Below are positions 17,660 to 26,792 of a stretch of DNA of 64,000 nucleotides, piece by piece. Below the pieces are notes generated by a model. It did not search any database, was not told the DNA's origin, and worked only from the letters and a program-made list of their open reading frames with translations. The DNA lies in the NCBI GenBank assembly GCA_016719885.1, contig JADJYF010000001.1, forward strand, positions 310,001-374,000, given 5' to 3'. This DNA comes from Pseudomonadota bacterium (GTDB lineage Bacteria > Pseudomonadota > Gammaproteobacteria > Ga0077536). Numbering within the stretch: position 1 is the stretch's first letter; every line of letters begins with the position of its first letter. Position numbers and translations under genes: made by a program.

Positions 17660-18961
17660 TCAGCGGCGCCGGAAGTCGCCGCCGCCGCCGTGCCGCATGT
17701 TGCCGGCCTCGAAATCGGCGGGGCCGACGTCCGGCACGTTGAGCAGGGTCAGCAGCTGCAGCGTGGTGCAACGGTTGGCGGCAATGTCGATGGTGCTGGA
17801 GGCGGTGGGGATGGGCGCGCCGCTCGCGCGGTTGTCGGGCAGGTGCGATTCGGCATGGGCGTAGGCATTGATCACGAACTTCCACAGCTGGTCGTTGCCA
17901 CGGTAGATCTTCCACAGCGCCGGCACGTAGGTCTGGGCGTCGAGGTAGAACACGCGCCGCGTGACGGCCGCCGTCGCATCGCTGGCGCGACCCTCGAGGA
18001 TGATGGTCGGGCGCAGTTGCCAGCTCACCTTGGGAAAGCAGCCGGCATGGCCGTTGAAGTCGGTATGCCAGTAGTCGAAGCGGCGCGCCTTGCGCGGCGA
18101 GGGCTCGATTTGGTCGTGGCGGTAGAGCGGCAGCAGCATGTAGGTGGTGCCGAGGTAGCGCCATTGCATGGCCGGCAGGGGCCCCGAGTAGAGCAGGAAA
18201 TCGGTCGGCAGGATGTCGCTGCCGAACATCGACTCCTCGTTGGAGAACGCCGCCAGGGTCTGGGTGCGGCCGAGCTGCGGAATGTAGACCCAGCCGTTCA
18301 GCGGTCGCGATTCGTCGCGATTGGCGAACACCAGCGCCTCGGTGCCGTCGTAGCTGCCGGCCTCGACCGCGCGCATGAAGAACGCGCCGTAGGCATCCTC
18401 GGGATTGCGCTCGATGTCCGGCACCGGCGCCAGCAGGTGGCGATGCATGAAGCGCATGCTGCGCCCCTCGAAGAGCATTTCGGCCTGCACCTTGGCGGCC
18501 TTCCAGTCGCGCATCTGCCACACGATCTCGGGCAGCTTGCCGCTGTCGCCGGTATAGGCGTAACGCATGTTCCAGGCGACCTTGCTGCCGGCGTCCGGGT
18601 CGTGGGGATCGGGCGCGCCGCTGAACGGCCGGCCCTGCACGAAACCGTCCAGCACGCCGGGCTGGTCGGTGAGTCGGGTCTGGTCGCGATACTTGCCGCT
18701 GGCGGTGACGAACGCGGCCGGCGGCATGAAGGACATGGGCTCACCGATCACCAGGCTCACGCTGTCACTGGCGATGAAGCGTGCGAAGTCCCGGTCGATG
18801 AACGCCGCGTGGCGGGGCAGGCTGGCGCTGTCGATGACGCTGCCCGGCCGCGGACCGATTTCATTGAGCTCGTCGATGTCGAGATCGAAATCGCCGGCCA
18901 GCGCCGGCACGCAGGCCAGCAGCGCGAAGGCGCTCCACACCAGGGACGCGAGCGCCTTCAT
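17660..18961 (-). CDS. DUF1329 exported protein
   Basis: 433 residues with signal peptide MKALASLVWSAFALLACVPALA. The mature region matches the DUF1329 pattern: RPLNGWVYIPQLGRTQTLAAFSNEESMFGSDILPTDFLLYSG, YRHDQIEPSPRKARRFDYWHTDFNG and FYLDAQTYVPALWKIYRGND. These periplasmic LolA-like proteins often lie near RND pumps or hydrocarbon and steroid catabolic genes and probably bind lipophilic molecules. It ends with an odd basic tail (GGGGDFRRR). Family assignment is good; function is not established. Confidence 0.8.
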   Translation of the reverse strand: MKALASLVWSAFALLACVPALAGDFDLDIDELNEIGPRPGSVIDSASLPRHAAFIDRDFARFIASDSVSLVIGEPMSFMPPAAFVTASGKYRDQTRLTDQPGVLDGFVQGRPFSGAPDPHDPDAGSKVAWNMRYAYTGDSGKLPEIVWQMRDWKAAKVQAEMLFEGRSMRFMHRHLLAPVPDIERNPEDAYGAFFMRAVEAGSYDGTEALVFANRDESRPLNGWVYIPQLGRTQTLAAFSNEESMFGSDILPTDFLLYSGPLPAMQWRYLGTTYMLLPLYRHDQIEPSPRKARRFDYWHTDFNGHAGCFPKVSWQLRPTIILEGRASDATAAVTRRVFYLDAQTYVPALWKIYRGNDQLWKFVINAYAHAESHLPDNRASGAPIPTASSTIDIAANRCTTLQLLTLLNVPDVGPADFEAGNMRHGGGGDFRRR

Positions 18962-18972
18962 GCCGACGACGG

Positions 18973-19374
18973 TCAGTCGTGAAAGAAGTTGAGTTCGATG
19001 GTCAGCCCTTCCGGGTCCTTGACGAACAGCTGGCTCAAGCGGAAATCCGGCACTTCGCGGCGCTGGAACGACACGCCCAGGCGCTCGAAGCGCGCGATGA
19101 AGTCATCGAGATCGCTGGCGCGGAACGCGATGTGGTCGACCGGCCCGGTCGGCCCCGAGATCACGTGCTCGCCGTTCTCGTAGACATAGCCGCCCTCGAA
19201 GCCGTCGTCGCCAATGTGCACCACCGGGCGGTCTTCGAGGTAGAACCAGTAACCGGGGAAGCCGAATTGCGGGCGCGGGCCGCTGGTCAGGCCCAGCACC
19301 TCGCTGTAGAAGCGCTTGGAGACTTCGAGGTCCGAGGCGTAGACGAAGTAGTGATCGAGTCGTTCTAGCGGCAT
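18973..19374 (-). CDS. VOC (glyoxalase/dioxygenase fold) protein
   Basis: 133 residues. LDHYFVYASDLEVSKRFYSEVLGL at the start and VKDPEGLTIELNFF at the end are the two paired beta-alpha-beta-beta-beta modules of the vicinal oxygen chelate fold. Metal ligands are plausibly the first His (DHYF), the mid-protein VDHIAF and the terminal Glu (IELNF). It could be a dioxygenase, isomerase or lyase. It lies 11 bp before the DUF1329 start, so probably in the same operon. ATG 19374 follows GAGGAG. Confidence 0.82.
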   Translation of the reverse strand: MPLERLDHYFVYASDLEVSKRFYSEVLGLTSGPRPQFGFPGYWFYLEDRPVVHIGDDGFEGGYVYENGEHVISGPTGPVDHIAFRASDLDDFIARFERLGVSFQRREVPDFRLSQLFVKDPEGLTIELNFFHD

Positions 19375-19613
19375 GGCGGCTCCTCGTGGCTGCTGGAGAT
19401 GGCGGTCGTGGCCGATATAAAGAGCGGCGACGGCCATAGCATTGGGACTCGGGCGCGCGACGTCAAGGCAAGCGCGGCGCCCCGCGCAGGCAAATGTGAA
19501 TCTTCGTCCCGCTCGCCTTGGCAGTGCCCGGGGGCTGTCGTATGCTGCATCGCGATAGTCCGCGCGCCGCGTCGCGATGCTTCGCCAATCGACTCCCGCC
19601 AGGAGGGGCCTCG

Positions 19614-20873
19614 ATGCTTTATCACCTCTACGAGTGGACCCACGCCGCGGTCAAACCCTGGCGCGCCGCGGCCAGCATGGGCCGCGTGATGCTGAACAAT
19701 CCCGCCAACCCGATTTCCTACACCTACCAGGCCAAGGCCGCGTCCGCCGCGCTCGAGGTCTTCGACGGCCTGACCCGCAAGTACGCCAAGCCCGAGTTCG
19801 GCATCCGCGAGGTGTCCTGTCACGGCGGCCATATAGGCATCAGCGAGGAAATCGTCGCGCGCCTGCCGTTCTGTCACCTGCTGCATTTCAAACGCGATAC
19901 CAGCCAGCTGCCGGAACGTTATCGCGAGGCGCCCAAGGTGCTGGTGGTGGCGCCGGTGTCGGGGCATTACGCCACGCTGCTGCGCGGCACGGTGCGCGCG
20001 CTGCTGGAGGACTTCGACGTCTACATCACCGACTGGATGGACGCGCGCGAAGTGCCGATGGGCGAGGGCAACTTCGACCTGCACGATTACATCGACTACG
20101 TGATGGGCTTCATGCGCCAGCTCGGGCCGGACCTGCACGTCATGGCGGTATGCCAGCCCGGCCCGGCGGTACTGTCGGCGACGGCCTTGCTGGCGGCGGC
20201 GGACGACGCCTGCCAACCGGCCACGGTCACCATCATGGGCAGTCCCATCGACACGCGTAAGAGCCCGACCCAGCCCAACCTGCTGGCCAAGAGCAAACCG
20301 CTGTCGTGGTTCAAGAAGAACGTCATCATGACGGTGCCATTTCCCAACCCCGGCGTCATGCGTCGCGTCTATCCGGGCTTCCTGCAGTTGACGGGCTTCA
20401 TGACCATGAATCTCGACCGCCACCTGGATGCGCACAAGAATCTCTACCAGAACCTGGTTGCCGGCGACGGGGATTCGGTGAGTGCCCATCGCAAGTTCTA
20501 CGACGAGTACCTGGCGGTGATGGACCTGTCAGCCGACTATTACCTGCAGACCATCCAGAAGGTATTCCAGGAACACCACCTGCCGGACGGGCTGCTCGAG
20601 CACCACGGTCAACGGGTGGATCTGAAGTCCATCAAGCGCACCGCACTGATGACCGTCGAAGGCGAGAACGACGACATCTCCGGCATCGGCCAGACCCAGG
20701 CCGCCCACGATCTGTGCATCAACATCCCGACCGCCAAGCGCGTTGACTACATCCAGCCCGGCGTCGGGCACTACGGCGTGTTCAATGGCTCACGCTGGCG
20801 CACCGAGATCGCGCCGCGCGTGCGGGATTTCATCTTTTCGAACAGGACGCTGGGCGTGAAACGGCCAACCTGA
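19614..20873 (+). CDS. phaZ: Intracellular polyhydroxybutyrate depolymerase
   Basis: 419 residues starting MLYHLYEWTHAAVKPWR after AGGAGG. Family features include LVVAPVSGHYATLLRGTV, TDWMDAREVP and the nucleophile region VCQPG with Cys180, equivalent to the active-site cysteine of the Ralstonia PhaZ1 type. EGENDDISGIGQTQAAHDL and PGVGHYGVFNG would supply the Asp and His. It degrades native PHB granules in the cytoplasm. No phaC or phaA lies in the window. Confidence 0.92.
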   Translation: MLYHLYEWTHAAVKPWRAAASMGRVMLNNPANPISYTYQAKAASAALEVFDGLTRKYAKPEFGIREVSCHGGHIGISEEIVARLPFCHLLHFKRDTSQLPERYREAPKVLVVAPVSGHYATLLRGTVRALLEDFDVYITDWMDAREVPMGEGNFDLHDYIDYVMGFMRQLGPDLHVMAVCQPGPAVLSATALLAAADDACQPATVTIMGSPIDTRKSPTQPNLLAKSKPLSWFKKNVIMTVPFPNPGVMRRVYPGFLQLTGFMTMNLDRHLDAHKNLYQNLVAGDGDSVSAHRKFYDEYLAVMDLSADYYLQTIQKVFQEHHLPDGLLEHHGQRVDLKSIKRTALMTVEGENDDISGIGQTQAAHDLCINIPTAKRVDYIQPGVGHYGVFNGSRWRTEIAPRVRDFIFSNRTLGVKRPT

Positions 20874-20886
20874 TGGTCAGACTTAG

Positions 20887-20954
20887 GTGCGAATTCGCAC
20901 ACGACTTGCGATGCGCTACCGCAGCGCTGTTTCAATGTGCGAATAAATTCGCAC
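20887..20954. repeat. Two intergenic palindromes of the GTGCGAAT family
   Basis: GTGCGAATTCGCAC at 20887-20900 and GTGCGAAT-AA-ATTCGCAC at 20937-20954 are each self-complementary. With flanking bases they are also inverted copies of one another (AGGTGCG at the left edge, CGCACCT at the right edge). They fill the gap between the convergent phaZ and YqhA-like genes and may act as a terminator. GGTCAGACTT just upstream matches part of the 33.7-kb repeat. Confidence 0.7.
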
Positions 20955-20981
20955 CTACCGTCGCCATCGCCGGGTCCCGCC

Positions 20982-21497
20982 TCAATGCCCGCCGCGATGC
21001 GCCTGGAACACCATCTTGTCCAGCAGGCCCAGCAGCAACGCCGACACCACGAAAGCCATGTGGATGATGGTGTACCACAGGAGCTTGTCGTTGGGGATGG
21101 TGGCGGCCTCCATGAATTTGCCCAACAGATGAATGCTGGATATCGCGACTATCGATGCCGCGACCTTGAGCTTCAAGGTATTGGCATCGAGCTTGCCCAG
21201 CCAGTCGATATTGTGTGAGCCGTTGTCGATGTCGAGGCGCGATACGAAGTTCTCGTAACCGCTGAACATCACCATCACGATCAGGCTGCCGACCAGCGCC
21301 ATGTCGATCAGGGACAGGATGGACAACACCAGCGACGCCTCCGGGATATCGATGATGTGCAGGAAGATGTGCAGGAGTTCCTGGAAGAACTTCACGCCCA
21401 GCGCCAGCAGCGCCACCGCCAGGCCGAGAAACATCGGCGCCAGCAGCCAGCGGGTGGCGAACAGGGTGCGTTCGAGGAAGATTTCCAGGGATTTCAT
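20982..21497 (-). CDS. YqhA/UPF0114 family membrane protein
   Basis: 171 residues with four hydrophobic segments. The family signature spans LERTLFATRWLLAPMFLGLAVALLALGVKFFQEL, SLIDMALVGSLIVMVMFSGYENFVS and the conserved polar KVAASIVAISSIHLLGKFM. Inner-membrane protein of unknown function. ATG 21497 is chosen because the family starts at this point. Confidence 0.87.
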   Translation of the reverse strand: MKSLEIFLERTLFATRWLLAPMFLGLAVALLALGVKFFQELLHIFLHIIDIPEASLVLSILSLIDMALVGSLIVMVMFSGYENFVSRLDIDNGSHNIDWLGKLDANTLKLKVAASIVAISSIHLLGKFMEAATIPNDKLLWYTIIHMAFVVSALLLGLLDKMVFQAHRGGH

Positions 21498-21542
21498 GCT
21501 GGTGTTCCGATGCGTCGTGGCGAGGCCGGAGTATACCCGCAG

Positions 21543-21560
21543 GTGCGATTCCAATCGCAC
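21543..21560. repeat. Intergenic palindrome GTGCGATT-CC-AATCGCAC
   Basis: A perfect 8-bp inverted repeat with a 2-base centre, 46 bp upstream of the YqhA-like start. It differs by one base per arm from the GTGCGAAT palindromes and is flanked by the same AGGTGCGA left edge. Confidence 0.6.
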
Positions 21561-21747
21561 ATTCGCCGAAATCGATGCACCGTGCGCGCCCGTGCAGACG
21601 CCGTCGAATTCACGCCAACCCGCCCGATCACGCTATCGACGCCCGCCGGCCCGGCGGCTAAGCTTTCGCACGTCCGTCTCGTCCGCGACGCTCGCTGATT
21701 CGTGCGGGCAATCAATTCGAAACAATGATTCCCAATGGAGGTTTCCG

Positions 21748-22167
21748 ATGGCTTATAACGTAAAGGTCGAAAAGAATCTGGCCATGCCGCGCGCCAAGGT
21801 GTTTGCCGCGCTGACCGATTTCGGCGGCGTCGCCAAGATCCTGCCCGGTGCGCTGAAGTCCTGCGAACTCGTCGGCAGCGGCATCGGTTCGGTGCGCCAC
21901 ATCGAGCTTGCCGATGGCGGCAAGGTTTCCGAGCGTCTGGAGATGGCGCACGACAACAGCGTGTTCGCCTATTCCATCGTCGCCAACAACGCGCTGCCGG
22001 TGGAGAATTATTTCGCCTGCGTGACGCTCGCCGATGACGGCAAGGGCGGCACCAACGCGGTGTGGGCCAGCAACTGGACCGCCAAGGGCGCGCCGGAAGC
22101 GGACATCGTGCCGATGCTGGAAGGTCTGTATACCGCCCTCTTGGACGGCATCGCCAAGGCGGGCTGA
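21748..22167 (+). CDS. SRPBCC (START/Bet v1-like) family protein
   Basis: 139 residues starting MAYNVKVEKNLAMPRAKVFAALTDFGGVAKILPGALKSCELVG, the usual opening of polyketide-cyclase/MxaD-like SRPBCC proteins. The fold is a hydrophobic ligand pocket. GGAGG precedes the ATG by 7 bases. Ligand unknown; its setting among catabolic genes suggests a role in binding a lipophilic metabolite. Confidence 0.8.
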   Translation: MAYNVKVEKNLAMPRAKVFAALTDFGGVAKILPGALKSCELVGSGIGSVRHIELADGGKVSERLEMAHDNSVFAYSIVANNALPVENYFACVTLADDGKGGTNAVWASNWTAKGAPEADIVPMLEGLYTALLDGIAKAG

Positions 22168-22200
22168 GCGCCCGCCTCGACGGTCCGGAGTTCCGCGGCC

Positions 22201-23223
22201 TCAGACGGCGCGGAACTTCGGCATCACCTCTTTCGCGAACAGTTCCATCGACTTGGTGGCCTTGGCCGGGTCGATGCCCGGGAACTGGGTATTCATGATG
22301 AAGTCGGTGCAGCGGTACTCGCTCACGAACTTCTCCATCTTGGCCGTGACCTGCGCCGGCGTGCCGACCATGAAATGTTCGGCCAGCACCGAGTGCCGCA
22401 TGTCCGACGGTTTGGTCACCGGCAACGGCGCATCGTCACCTTCCGCATCGTTGGCCTCGGCCAGGATGTCGGCGTAGAACTCCAGCATGTGCCACAGGTG
22501 GTCCTGGCATTCCTCCCAAGCCTGGTCCTCGCTTTCGGCGCAATACACCATGCGCAGCTGCGCAATGTTGAATGCCTTGGGATCGCGCCCGCTGTTGGCG
22601 AGGGTCTCCATGTACAAGGGCGCCGGATCGGGGCCCAAGGTCGCCATCAGGTGATAACCCATCTCCGCGGCGCGGGTGATGGCCTTGGGGCCGCGTGCAC
22701 CGATCCAGATCGGCGGATGGGGCTGCTGTACCGGCTTCGGTGACAGGCGCGCTTCCTTGAGCTTGGTGAACTTGCCGTCGACGCTCACCGTGTCCTCGGT
22801 GAACAAGCGCTCGATGATGCGGATGCTTTCGCGCGTACGCATGCCGCGCTCGCTGCGGTTCATGCACAGCGCGTCGAATTCGTAATGCGAATAGCCTTGG
22901 CCGACGCCGAGATCGAAACGGCCGTTGGACAGGATGTCGACGTTGGCCACTTCCTCAGCCATCAACAGCGGGTGCTGGTAGGGCAGGATGATGATGAAGG
23001 TGCCGATGCGTATGGTCGCCGTGCGCATGGCGACCGCCGCGGCGGTGGTCATCAGCGAGGGGTTGTAGCCGTCGTCGGTGAAGTGGTGCTCGGTCAGCCA
23101 GATGTTGTCGTAGCCGAGTTCCTCACCGCGTTTGATCTGTTTCAAGATCTGCTCGTAGAAGTCCGGGAACGGGCGGCGCCACTTCACCGGGTTGCGGAAG
23201 TCTTCCATAAAGCCGAAGCGCAT
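22201..23223 (-). CDS. Luciferase-like (LLM class) flavin-dependent monooxygenase
   Basis: 340 residues. GYDNIWLTEHHFTDDGYNPSLMTTAAAVAMRTATIRIGTFIIILPYQHPLLMAEEVANVDILSNGRFDLGVGQGYSHYEFDAL is typical of LuxA-like FMN monooxygenases. ATG 23223 is preceded by GGGGAG. It overlaps the tail of the upstream acyl-CoA dehydrogenase by 101 bp in another frame, so the two are co-transcribed. It is clearly related to the gene at 53574. Confidence 0.9.
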   Translation of the reverse strand: MRFGFMEDFRNPVKWRRPFPDFYEQILKQIKRGEELGYDNIWLTEHHFTDDGYNPSLMTTAAAVAMRTATIRIGTFIIILPYQHPLLMAEEVANVDILSNGRFDLGVGQGYSHYEFDALCMNRSERGMRTRESIRIIERLFTEDTVSVDGKFTKLKEARLSPKPVQQPHPPIWIGARGPKAITRAAEMGYHLMATLGPDPAPLYMETLANSGRDPKAFNIAQLRMVYCAESEDQAWEECQDHLWHMLEFYADILAEANDAEGDDAPLPVTKPSDMRHSVLAEHFMVGTPAQVTAKMEKFVSEYRCTDFIMNTQFPGIDPAKATKSMELFAKEVMPKFRAV

Positions 23224-24400
23224 CGTGTTTCTCCCCTGGGCTGCGCGGCAGGCCCAGCACCCGTTCGCCGACGAAATTCAGGATCATTTCGCGACTGACC
23301 GGCGCGATGCGCGGGATCATCATTTCGCGGAAGTAGCGCTCGACGTGGTATTCCTTGGCATAGCCCATGCCGCCATGGGTCAGCACCGCGGTTTCGCAGG
23401 CCCGGAATCCCGCTTCGGCGGCCAGGTACTTGGCGGCATTGGCCTGCGCGCCGCATTCCTCGCCGGCGTCGTAGCGCGAGGCGGCGTCGAACACCATGAG
23501 GTTGGCGGCTTCGAGTTCCATCCAGTTGCGCGCCAGCGGGTGCTGGATGCCCTGGTTCATGCCGATGGGACGCCCGAACACTTCGCGCTGCTTGGCGTAT
23601 TCGACCGCGCGGTTGAGCGCGCAGCGACCGAGCCCGACCGCTTCGGCGGCCAGCAGCACGCGCTCGGGATTCAAGCCGTGCAGGATGTAATAGAAGCCCT
23701 TGCCTTCCTCGCCGATGAGATCCTCCTTGGGCACCGGCATACCGTCGTAGAACACCGCGTTGGAATCGACCGCCGCGCGGCCCATCTTGGGGATCTCGCG
23801 CACTTCGGCGTAATCGCGGTTGAGCGTGGTGTAGAACAGCGACAGGCCGTCGGTCTTCTTCTTGACCTCGTTGCGCGCGGTGGTGCGCGCCAGCAGCAAC
23901 ACCTTGTTGGCGCGCTGCGCCATCGAGGTCCAGTGCTTCTGGCCGTGGATGACATAACCATCGCCCTTGCGCTCGGCGCGCACCGCAAGACTGGTGGTAT
24001 CGAGACCGGCATTGGGCTCGGTGACACCGAAGCAGGCGGTTTCTTCACCGCGCAACAGCGGCGGCAGCATGCGACGCTTCTGCTCTTCGGTGCCGAACAC
24101 CACCACCGGGTTGAGACCGAAGATGTTGAGGTGGATGGCCGACGCGCCGCTCATGCCGGCGCCCGATTCCGCCACGGTCTGCATCATGATGGCGGCTTCG
24201 GTGATGCCTAAACCACTGCCGCCGTATTCCTCCGGCATGGCGATGCCGAACCAGCCCGCCTCCAACACCGCCTTGGCGAACTCTTCGGGATAGCGGTGCT
24301 GCTCGTCGCAGTGGTACCAGTAGTCGGCATCGAAGCCCGCGCACAGCTTGGCGATGGCGTCGCGGATGGCCAGTTGTTCGTCGGAAAATTTGAAATCCAT
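23123..24400 (-). CDS. Acyl-CoA dehydrogenase with an extended C-terminus
   Basis: 425 residues. ACAD features include MPEEYGGSGLG, FGVTEPNAGLDTTSL, GLNPERVLLAAEAVGLG, QGIQHPLA and THGGMGYAKEYHVERYFREMMI. Family members normally end a residue or two after GERVLGLPRS, but here the frame continues about 35 residues through the ribosome site and start of the next gene. This looks like a lost stop codon or a frameshift. The enzyme would introduce an alpha,beta double bond into an acyl-CoA and pass electrons to ETF. Confidence 0.9.
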   Translation of the reverse strand: MDFKFSDEQLAIRDAIAKLCAGFDADYWYHCDEQHRYPEEFAKAVLEAGWFGIAMPEEYGGSGLGITEAAIMMQTVAESGAGMSGASAIHLNIFGLNPVVVFGTEEQKRRMLPPLLRGEETACFGVTEPNAGLDTTSLAVRAERKGDGYVIHGQKHWTSMAQRANKVLLLARTTARNEVKKKTDGLSLFYTTLNRDYAEVREIPKMGRAAVDSNAVFYDGMPVPKEDLIGEEGKGFYYILHGLNPERVLLAAEAVGLGRCALNRAVEYAKQREVFGRPIGMNQGIQHPLARNWMELEAANLMVFDAASRYDAGEECGAQANAAKYLAAEAGFRACETAVLTHGGMGYAKEYHVERYFREMMIPRIAPVSREMILNFVGERVLGLPRSPGEKHDALRLYGRLPQPGEVAPPVPGLLRADLETDQTR

Positions 24401-24453
24401 CGATGGGTCCTCTCGGAATGGGCCGCAGGGACGGGCGCCTCGTGGCCCGTCAC

Positions 24454-24482
24454 TTGGCAGGGCAGTGATGGCACCATAATAT
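24454..24482 (+). promoter_or_regulatory. Sigma-70-like promoter of the MetE-like/kinase operon
   Basis: TTGGCA, 17 bases, TAATAT. The -35 matches 5 of 6 and the -10 matches 4 of 6 consensus bases. The start site would fall about 80 bases before the ATG at 24572, at the head of a ten-gene run. Confidence 0.5.
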
Positions 24483-24571
24483 CAGCCTAGACCGCTCGCG
24501 CATTCAGCCCCGGAACTCCGTCCCGACCGCGCTCTTGCGCGATACCTGCCACGTCATGCCTGGGGAGGAGA

Positions 24572-25744
24572 ATGACCATGTTCGTCGCGACCAAAGACAA
24601 GGTGCTGCCGACCGCGATGGTGGGCTCGTTTCCGAAGCCGAGCTGGTTCAACCAGAATCTCCAGGGGCGACCGTTCAAGGTCGCGATGGGCGACTCGATG
24701 TACCGCGAACAATACCTGGACGCGGTGGCCTGCTACCTGAGCGAGCAGGAACGGGCCGGGCTCGACATCCTGGTCGACGGCGACACGCGCTTCGATCTCG
24801 AGGTCGGCGGCCGCTCTTGGTTCTTCTATACCCTCGAACGCCTGAATGGCATCAGCGGCTTTCGCGACAGTTCGCACTTTCTCGACTACGGCGACATGAA
24901 GCCCGGCCACATCCTCTACGAGGTGCAGGAGTCCTGGCACCCGCCGGCGGTCACCGACAAGATCACGCGCGGGCCGCTGCATTTCTCGGCAATCTGGAAG
25001 ACCGCGCAGAAGATGAGCGACAGGCCGGTCAAGTTCGGCTCGATCTGCGCCACCTGCCTGCCCATGATGCTGTGGAACGAGTACTACGAGAACGAACGCG
25101 ACATGGTGATGGACATCGCCATCGCCTTGAACGAGGAATATCGCGAGCTGGCCGACGCCGGCTGCCCGGTCATCCAGATCGAAGAACCCGTGCACCATTT
25201 CAACTGCAATGCCTTGCCGCCGTGCACGGACAAGGATCTCGAGTTCTACACCGAGGCCTTCAACCGCCAGGTCAAGGGCGTCAACACCGAGATCTGGGCG
25301 CATACCTGCTGGGGCAATCCCAACCAGCAGAGCTTCTACTGGGAGCGGCCGAGCTACGAGCGGCCCCTGCCTTACTTCCTGGCCATGGATTGCGACGTGC
25401 TGATGCTCGAAGGCGGCAGCAACCAGGCGCGCGACATCGAGCTGCTCAAACACCACAAGACCGACAAGAAGATTGGCATCGGCGTGGTCGATCACACGCG
25501 CACCACGGTCGAATCGCCGGAGCAGGTCGCGGCCACCATCCGCCACGCGCTGGAATACGTGCCGCCGGAACGGCTCATCATCACCGCCGATTGCGGCTTC
25601 GGGCGCGAAGGACTGTCGCGCCGCATTGCCCATTACAAGTGCGTGTCGCTGGTGCTGGGCACCAACATCGTCCGTCGCGAACTCGGCCTCGAAGAGGCAC
25701 GGGTGAGGGTGGCGGACCCCCGTTATGCTTTCGACCAGCCCTGA
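24572..25744 (+). CDS. Single-domain MetE-like zinc methyltransferase
   Basis: 390 residues, about half of full MetE and corresponding to its C-terminal catalytic barrel. TAMVGSFPKPSWF opens the domain, IQIEEPVHHF carries the conserved Glu, and the zinc ligands are His244 and Cys246 (AHTCWGN) plus Cys341 (TADCGFGRE). Family members transfer a methyl or alkyl group to a thiol. Besides methionine synthase, this group includes epoxyalkane:coenzyme M transferase. It leads a catabolic operon rather than a methionine locus, so a substrate other than homocysteine is likely. A second ATG two codons in (24578) has better ribosome-site spacing. Confidence 0.85.
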   Translation: MTMFVATKDKVLPTAMVGSFPKPSWFNQNLQGRPFKVAMGDSMYREQYLDAVACYLSEQERAGLDILVDGDTRFDLEVGGRSWFFYTLERLNGISGFRDSSHFLDYGDMKPGHILYEVQESWHPPAVTDKITRGPLHFSAIWKTAQKMSDRPVKFGSICATCLPMMLWNEYYENERDMVMDIAIALNEEYRELADAGCPVIQIEEPVHHFNCNALPPCTDKDLEFYTEAFNRQVKGVNTEIWAHTCWGNPNQQSFYWERPSYERPLPYFLAMDCDVLMLEGGSNQARDIELLKHHKTDKKIGIGVVDHTRTTVESPEQVAATIRHALEYVPPERLIITADCGFGREGLSRRIAHYKCVSLVLGTNIVRRELGLEEARVRVADPRYAFDQP

Positions 25745-25757
25745 AGCGGTGTTCCCG

Positions 25758-26759
25758 ATGGCCGACTACCTCCTGACTCCCGCCGATGAATTGACCCATG
25801 CGCCTGGCGCCGAGCGGCATTTCAACGAATCGGTCTACACCAATGCCTTCGATCACGCGCGGCGTTTCGGTGGCTGGATCCGCCTCGGCAATCGCGCCAA
25901 CGAAGGCTACGCGGAACTCGCGGTGTGCCTGTTCCTGCCCGACGGGCGCATGGCGCTGCAGTTTCTGCGGCCCGAGATCACGAACAATGATCGCTTCGAT
26001 GCCGGCGGCATGAGCTACGAGGTGGAGCGCGCCCACGAGTGCGTGGTGATGCGTTACCAGGGCGAGGTGATGCTGGTCGCCGAGCGCGCGTGGCTGCGCA
26101 AGCCCAAGCTCATGTTCGAACGTGCTGAGCGCGTGCCCTGCGAGCTCGAATGGCGTCACACCGGCGTCTCGCCGATCTACGGCGGCGCGCCGACGCGGCC
26201 CGATCAGCAGACCATGTTCGGCCGCGACTTCTCGCTCGGGCACTTCAACCAGCACACCGCGGTGGCATCGCGGCTGCGCATCGGCGGCGTCAACTACGAT
26301 TTCGACGGCTACGGCTGGCGCGATCATTCCTGGGGGCCGCGCCTGTGGCAGAACATCCTTTTCGACCGCGGCTTCTACGTGAGCTTCGGCGCCGATCGCG
26401 GCTTCACCCTGCTCAAGATCGCCAACCAGGACGGCGTGGTGCGCCGCGCCGGCGTGTTGTTCATCGACGGCAAGTACGAAACCATCACCGATCTCGATGT
26501 CTTCACCGACTGGGATGCCGACAAGGACCCCACCGCCGTCATTCTCACCGCGCGCAGCGCCAACCACAGCGCCGTCATCCACGGCCGGGTGCTGAACTGC
26601 GCGCCGCTCAGCAACCGTCGCCAGATTGGCGACGAAGTGATGAATTCCCGCATCGCCGAAGCCTTCACCGAGTTCGAATGGGACGGACGCAAGGGCTATG
26701 GCATGACCGAATACGTCGAACGATTGAACGATGGCGTGCCGGTGGCGTGGCCGCTGTAG
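25758..26759 (+). CDS. DUF7064/DUF7065-type lipocalin-like protein, copy 1
   Basis: 333 residues, no signal peptide. Beta-rich sequence with RFGGWIRLGNRANEGYAELAVCLFLPDG near residue 35 and a conserved central YGWRDHSWGPRLW. This WRDHSWG element recalls AttH/CrtC-like lipocalin folds, which include hydratases and hydrolases acting on lipophilic substrates. Copy 2 follows immediately, with the same segments in the same order, so the pair arose by tandem duplication. The exact DUF assignment is from memory of the family pattern. ATG 25758 is preferred over 25725 because it aligns with copy 2. Confidence 0.7.
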   Translation: MADYLLTPADELTHAPGAERHFNESVYTNAFDHARRFGGWIRLGNRANEGYAELAVCLFLPDGRMALQFLRPEITNNDRFDAGGMSYEVERAHECVVMRYQGEVMLVAERAWLRKPKLMFERAERVPCELEWRHTGVSPIYGGAPTRPDQQTMFGRDFSLGHFNQHTAVASRLRIGGVNYDFDGYGWRDHSWGPRLWQNILFDRGFYVSFGADRGFTLLKIANQDGVVRRAGVLFIDGKYETITDLDVFTDWDADKDPTAVILTARSANHSAVIHGRVLNCAPLSNRRQIGDEVMNSRIAEAFTEFEWDGRKGYGMTEYVERLNDGVPVAWPL

Positions 26760-26792
26760 GCGCGTCGGCACTCGAATCCAAGGATACGCACC

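Noticed and set aside
24572..25744. Full-length methionine synthase MetE
   Set aside because: The N-terminal half is missing and the gene context is catabolic; only the zinc catalytic domain is present.
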